Shown here piece by piece: positions 5,477 through 8,767 of a stretch of 8,767 bases of DNA (position 1 is its first letter; every line of letters starts with the position of its first letter). A program made the position numbers and the translations under genes. The notes below the pieces were generated by a model. It made no database searches and was not told the DNA's origin. It saw only the letters and a list, made by a program, of their open reading frames with translations. Origin of the DNA: Candidatus Bathyarchaeota archaeon. Its GTDB lineage: Archaea; Thermoproteota; Bathyarchaeia; TCS64. The stretch is taken from the NCBI GenBank assembly GCA_030669135.1, contig DAOVEE010000070.1, forward strand, positions 1-8,767, written 5' to 3'.

Positions 5477-5905
5477 ATGGCAAACGGCCTATTCGCTGCA
5501 CGCAGGAACAAGAACGTCCGCAAGAAGATGCGGTACAAGAGCAAGGACTACGTGCTACGCCTAAAACGCAGGACCGAGAAGAAGGACCTCCTAGAGGGCG
5601 CGCCCATGGGCAGGGCCATCGTGCTGCAGAAGGTTGGCATCGAGAGCAAGCAGCCCAACAGCGCCATCCGTAAATGCGTCAGGGTGCAGATCATCAAGAA
5701 CGGTAAGCTCGCCACGGCGTTCCTTCCGGGCGACGGCGCCCTCAACTACGTTGACGAGCACGACGAGGTCACCATCGAGGGCATCCACGGACCACGGTCA
5801 AGGTCCATGGGCGACATCCCTGGCGTCAGGTTCAAGGTAAACGCCGTCAACGGCACGCCCCTGAAGCTCCTCGTTCTGGGTAAAGTCCAGAAGCAGATGC
5901 GCTGA
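5477..5905 (+). CDS. rps12: Small ribosomal subunit protein uS12
   Basis: uS12 sits at the decoding centre of the 30S subunit and helps set tRNA-selection accuracy. The 142 residues carry the hallmark loops KQPNSAIRKCVRVQ (58-71), FLPGDGALNYVDEHDEV (82-98) and RSMGDIPGVRFKV (109-121), in the archaeal/eukaryotic form. The ATG at 5477 is chosen because GGAG lies six bases before it and the TATA box at 5437-5444 predicts mRNA start near 5466. However, the in-frame GTG at 5462 would give 147 residues, and its seven extra-plus-initial residues match the spacing of MPGKKAP before NGLFAAR in many archaea, so the longer form cannot be excluded. It is divergent from EF-1A and convergent with an MFS gene 12 bases away, and is not followed by uS7 as is usual. 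Confidence 0.96.
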   Translation: MANGLFAARRNKNVRKKMRYKSKDYVLRLKRRTEKKDLLEGAPMGRAIVLQKVGIESKQPNSAIRKCVRVQIIKNGKLATAFLPGDGALNYVDEHDEVTIEGIHGPRSRSMGDIPGVRFKVNAVNGTPLKLLVLGKVQKQMR

Positions 5906-5917
5906 GCATCAATACTT

Positions 5918-7117
5918 TTAGTGGGCTATCTCGGTGGCCCCAGTTTTCCCGGTCTCCTCGATCAAGTAGGTCAGCGGCACGTTTACCAGCAGCAGAGCCG
6001 CGGCGATGTAGAAGCAATACTTGACGCCGTAGTCGGTCATGACCGCGGTCATGAGTATGGGTCCTATCACCGAGCCGAGGTCGAAGAACGTCCTGTAGGC
6101 GCCTATCGCCGCCCCGCGCTGCGACGGGTCCACCGCCTCCGCGGAGATCACCGGACCGACGATCCAAATCGCCCCCGACGTGAAGCCTATTATACATATC
6201 ACGGCGGCTAAGGTGAAGAACGTCGAGAAGAAGCTCATCACCACGACTAGGATGGCGGTCGCTGTCATCCCGAACATGAGCACCGGGCGCCTACCTACCC
6301 TGTCCGAGATCGAGCCCATCGTGAACATGGCGACGACGAAGCCCAGCGAACGGGCGCCCATAACGTACCCCACGTCTGCGAGGCTGAAGCCGAGGGTCCC
6401 CCTCGCGAAAAGAGGGACTATAGTTATGATCAACCCGTTAGTCATGATGAACTCGGCCACGGTCGCGGCCGCCAGTATCATCAACGTCTTGTTTCTCAGT
6501 ACACCGACGACCTCTCCCATGGTCAGTGGCTTACTTGTTGGCCCCCGTACGGTCTCTTTTCTGATATGGGGAGGGACGACTAAGAGAAGCAGGGCGGCGA
6601 CCGAGAGCGCCAAAGCGGCTATGAACCCGCCCTGCCAACCGAGCTCCTGCACGAGCTTTCCGCTTACCGCTGAACCGATGATTGTTCCTATGAACTCTAT
6701 CCCCTGGAAGACCCCCATCGCCGTGCCGCGTTTCTCGGCTCCGAACAAGTTGACGATGAAGGTCATGGAGACCGCGAAGAAGAAGGGCGCCCCGAAGCCC
6801 TTCACCGCCCTGACGAAAACTAGGTGTACAGGGTTGTTCACGAATACCAGCATGATGTTCCCTATCACGGTTAGTGCGAGCCCAAAGACCATGGGCTTGT
6901 AGTAGCCGAACTTCGATGATACGTAGCCACTTGGTATCTCGAGCACCACCCTGCTGATCCAGTAGCCTGAGACGGCGTACCCTATCCAGACGCCGGTGGC
7001 TCCTATCTCCTCGGCGAACAGCGAAAGAATCGGGTTCGTCACCATGATGCTGAGCATGGAGAGGAAGGCCACGACGCATAACAGGTAGTAAGAGGTCGAG
7101 TATCCCTTTAGCAACAT
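5918..7117 (-). CDS. Major facilitator superfamily transporter, 12-TM
   Basis: This is a 399-residue integral membrane protein with two homologous halves, each preceded by a hydrophobic bundle. Motif A is recognisable in both: GYVSSKFGYYKP (64-75, degenerate) after TM2, and GSISDRVGRRPV (268-279, near-perfect) after TM8. Residues about 182-212 form the polar cytoplasmic loop between the halves. 'EFIGTIIGSAVSGKL' (141-155) lies in the region of TM5, where motif C of drug/proton antiporters falls. The size and motifs fit a DHA1-like proton-coupled exporter, but the substrate cannot be told. The single ATG at 7117 has no ribosome-binding site. A TATA box centred near 7147 places mRNA start within about five bases of the ATG, so the mRNA is probably leaderless. 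The gene stands alone on this strand between uS12 and uS7, inside what is normally an uninterrupted ribosomal cluster. Confidence 0.92.
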   Translation of the reverse strand: MLLKGYSTSYYLLCVVAFLSMLSIMVTNPILSLFAEEIGATGVWIGYAVSGYWISRVVLEIPSGYVSSKFGYYKPMVFGLALTVIGNIMLVFVNNPVHLVFVRAVKGFGAPFFFAVSMTFIVNLFGAEKRGTAMGVFQGIEFIGTIIGSAVSGKLVQELGWQGGFIAALALSVAALLLLVVPPHIRKETVRGPTSKPLTMGEVVGVLRNKTLMILAAATVAEFIMTNGLIITIVPLFARGTLGFSLADVGYVMGARSLGFVVAMFTMGSISDRVGRRPVLMFGMTATAILVVVMSFFSTFFTLAAVICIIGFTSGAIWIVGPVISAEAVDPSQRGAAIGAYRTFFDLGSVIGPILMTAVMTDYGVKYCFYIAAALLLVNVPLTYLIEETGKTGATEIAH

Positions 7118-7143
7118 GATGCCTATTCTGGTCCTGTACTCGG

Positions 7144-7151
7144 ATTTAAAA
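7144..7151 (-). promoter_or_regulatory. Promoter of the MFS gene
   Basis: TTTTAAAT on the - strand, centred near 7147, is a strong archaeal TATA match. Its distance of about 30 bases from ATG 7117 predicts a leaderless mRNA. Confidence 0.55.
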
Positions 7152-7171
7152 CCTGCTGGGTGTTGACAATG

Positions 7172-7181
7172 CTTTTATTTA
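7172..7181 (+). promoter_or_regulatory. Promoter of uS7
   Basis: CTTTTATTTA, centred near 7176, is a TATA-like box. Initiation near 7203 would give a leader of about 19 bases before ATG 7222, containing only a weak AGTGGT ribosome-binding site. It shows that uS7 here has its own promoter, back to back with that of the MFS gene. Confidence 0.5.
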
Positions 7182-7221
7182 GGTAACCCTTTCAAAGTCA
7201 CTGCACTCACGAAGTGGTAAA

Positions 7222-7815
7222 ATGAGCGAAGACGAAGCACAGGCACAGGACGAGGGAATCAAGCTCTTCGGCGAGTGGAGCTTCGAGGGCATCGACGTCC
7301 GCGACATCGGCCTGAAGCGCTACCTGAACCTGGAGCCGGTGTGGCTCCCCCACAGCGGCGGCAGACACGAGGCACGCAAGTTCAGGAAAAGCAGGCTCAA
7401 CATCGTGGAGCGTTTCATCAACAGCCTCATAAAGCCCGGGTCCAGCGGAGGCGAGAAGACCAGAATCACTAACAGCGTCAAGACGGCTTTCAAGATAATC
7501 CACATAAAGACCGGAAGAAACCCCGTCGAGATGCTCGTGAGAGCCATCGAGAACGTCTCGCCCAACGAGGACACCACCCGTATCGGGTACGGAGGCGTCG
7601 TTTACAGGCTCGCCGTGGACATCAGCCCCCAGAGGCGCATCGACATCGCGCTGCGGTTCATAGTGCGCGGCATAAAGGAGCAGACCTTCGGCAACCGCAA
7701 GACCCTTGAGGAGATCGTCGCGGATCAGCTGATCGGCGCCGCCAACAACGAAGGCAACAACTTCGCGATCCGTCGGAAGCAGGAGGTCGAGCGGGTAGCC
7801 TTCTCATCGAGGTAA
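7222..7815 (+). CDS. rps7: Small ribosomal subunit protein uS7
   Basis: uS7 nucleates assembly of the 30S head and lines the tRNA exit site. The 197 residues include an acidic N-terminal extension (MSEDEAQAQDEGIKLFGEWS), as is usual in archaea. The core blocks follow: RFRK-like 'ARKFRKSRLNIVERFINSL', 'GRNPVEMLVRAIENVSPNED' (98-117), 'DISPQRRIDIALRFIVRG' (133-150) and the C-terminal 'AIRRKQEVERVAFSSR'. ATG 7222 is the first start in frame after a TATA box at 7172-7181. In most archaea it follows uS12 directly; here a transporter on the opposite strand separates them by about 1.3 kb. It converges with the UbiA gene, with 48 bases between stops and no clear oligo-T terminator. Confidence 0.97.
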   Translation: MSEDEAQAQDEGIKLFGEWSFEGIDVRDIGLKRYLNLEPVWLPHSGGRHEARKFRKSRLNIVERFINSLIKPGSSGGEKTRITNSVKTAFKIIHIKTGRNPVEMLVRAIENVSPNEDTTRIGYGGVVYRLAVDISPQRRIDIALRFIVRGIKEQTFGNRKTLEEIVADQLIGAANNEGNNFAIRRKQEVERVAFSSR

Positions 7816-7863
7816 ACCCGTCTTCAACATATACTCCTTGAACCCAATTCTCATCTAGGTATC

Positions 7864-8709
7864 TTACAGCAGGCTGCCTGCGGCGAACCCCACCAAGCCA
7901 ACCAACATCAGGTATAGGACCCTGTTCTTCACGGCTCTGCTGTTCTCGCGGGTTGGCTTCATGATTAGACTATACGCGCTGTAGAGAAGCCCTAGGTCCG
8001 TCACGGCCACGAACGGCAGATACCACGCTGAGACGAGTCTCAAGGCGTAGGGTACAAGAGATGAGACGGCCGCCGCCACGTAGAAAGCCGACGCGACCAC
8101 GCTCGCCGTCCTCGGGCCCTTTGAGACGGCGACGGTGTTGACGCCCGCGCCCCTGTCTCCCTCTACGTCAACGATGCCCTTGGTGACCTCCCTCCCGGTG
8201 TTGCTGAGGAACGCCATGAGGCTGAAGTACAGGCTGGGATACATGGACCCGGTGATCAACCCCCCGAATATGAACGGGAGGCTTACGCAGGCGCTGACCA
8301 TCAGGTTCCCGGGGAACCCAGTCCGTTTGCCCCAAGCCGAGTAGAGCATCATGACGACCCAGCTTAACGCCGCCACCAGCATAGCGTTCAACGATATCAT
8401 GTAGCTGGCCCCGAGCCCGACGACGCTCAGGGCGGCGGTGAGCACGACCGCCTCGCCCGGCGTCACCCTGCCGCTGGGTATGGGCCTCCCCGGCTCGTTG
8501 ACGGCGTCGATCTCCCTGTCGTAGTAGTCGTTGATCGCCATGGCCGCCCCGGTAATACAGAACCCCGTGACGAAGGAGAGGAGAAGCATCGGGGGCGACC
8601 CCAGTATCGACACGCCGCCTGTCACAGCTGCGCCGACGATTATGGCCAGCCCCAGCATCACGGAGTTCACCGGCCTGACTATCTCGACGAGACCACCCAG
8701 CTTATCCAT
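7864..8709 (-). CDS. UbiA prenyltransferase, probable digeranylgeranylglyceryl phosphate synthase
   Basis: A 281-residue membrane enzyme. The first Asp-rich motif is NDYYDREIDAVNEPGRPIPSGR (60-81, NDxxDxxxD); the second region is 'TGREVTKGIVDVEGD' (171-185). Between and after these are about eight to nine hydrophobic segments. The two motifs bind Mg-prenyl diphosphate. The ending of motif 1 in NEPGRPIPSGR and 'REVTKGIVDVEGD' are characteristic of the archaeal enzyme that adds the second geranylgeranyl chain to geranylgeranylglyceryl phosphate, making the core ether lipid. Other UbiA enzymes (menaquinone, heme) are less likely. Start: ATG 8709 is preferred over ATG 8745, because the latter's codons lie over the TATA-like ATTTTATTAC (about 8733-8743), which would put mRNA start at about 8709-8713. 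The mRNA is then leaderless. The longer form would add 12 basic, unusual residues. Confidence 0.88.
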   Translation of the reverse strand: MDKLGGLVEIVRPVNSVMLGLAIIVGAAVTGGVSILGSPPMLLLSFVTGFCITGAAMAINDYYDREIDAVNEPGRPIPSGRVTPGEAVVLTAALSVVGLGASYMISLNAMLVAALSWVVMMLYSAWGKRTGFPGNLMVSACVSLPFIFGGLITGSMYPSLYFSLMAFLSNTGREVTKGIVDVEGDRGAGVNTVAVSKGPRTASVVASAFYVAAAVSSLVPYALRLVSAWYLPFVAVTDLGLLYSAYSLIMKPTRENSRAVKNRVLYLMLVGLVGFAAGSLL

Positions 8710-8732
8710 ACACCTAGGGGTTCCTCGCCGCC

Positions 8733-8743
8733 GTAATAAAATC
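8733..8743 (-). promoter_or_regulatory. Promoter of the UbiA gene
   Basis: The - strand reads ATTTTATTACG here, centred about 29 bases before ATG 8709. This is the normal TATA-to-start distance of a leaderless archaeal gene, and it argues against ATG 8745. Confidence 0.5.
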
Positions 8744-8767
8744 ATTGAAGATGCAGAGTTTTTATTC

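Noticed and set aside
6180..6902. + strand frame of 240 codons inside the MFS gene
   Set aside because: Antisense shadow; the - strand has clear MFS motifs and membrane segments.

Overview
The window is archaeal chromosome carrying core translation genes. It encodes elongation factor 1-alpha and ribosomal proteins uS10, uS12 and uS7 of the archaeal type, plus a UbiA-family enzyme that fits archaeal ether-lipid synthesis. EF-1A residues 122-132 carry the 'GEYEAG...GG' insertion just before QTREH. This insert is known from Crenarchaeota, their relatives and eukaryotes and is shorter in Euryarchaeota, so a TACK-type (or Asgard-related) archaeon is likely. Genus or order cannot be set from this sequence. 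Many genes have a TATA-like box 25-35 bases before the start and very short or absent leaders, which also fits archaea.

Layout. (1) 1-1017, +: the 3' part of an unidentified soluble protein whose start lies outside the window. (2) 1147-2018, +: a Prx6-type peroxiredoxin whose stop overlaps the possible GTG start of a 72-75 aa winged-helix protein, ended by an oligo-T tract. (3) 2041-3213: a decayed patch. A C-terminal remnant of a luciferase-like (LLM) flavin/F420 oxidoreductase lies on the + strand. Facing it on the - strand is a second, internally deleted LLM pseudogene followed by a small gene resembling the L-2-amino-thiazoline-4-carboxylate hydrolase family, which has an in-frame TAG near its N-terminus. 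(4) 3214-3635: a stretch rich in A and C on the + strand, holding only weak hydrophobic ORFs on the - strand. (5) 3636-5303, -: EF-1A followed by uS10. (6) 5477-5905, +: uS12, divergent from EF-1A. (7) 5918-7117, -: an MFS transporter, convergent with uS12 and divergent from uS7. (8) 7222-7815, +: uS7. (9) 7864-8709, -: a UbiA prenyltransferase, probable digeranylgeranylglyceryl phosphate synthase, convergent with uS7.

How the genes fit together. uS12, uS7, EF-1A and uS10 commonly form one str-type cluster. Here all four are still within about 4.2 kb, but they are split into three transcription units by a strand flip and an unrelated transporter, each unit with its own promoter. The peroxiredoxin/winged-helix pair looks like a small oxidative-stress unit. 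I saw no mobile element, CRISPR array, tRNA or rRNA, and no convincing new multi-gene system. The points most worth a second look are the decaying LLM/hydrolase patch with its in-frame TAG, the skewed 3.2-3.6 kb stretch, the rearranged str cluster and the unidentified first gene.
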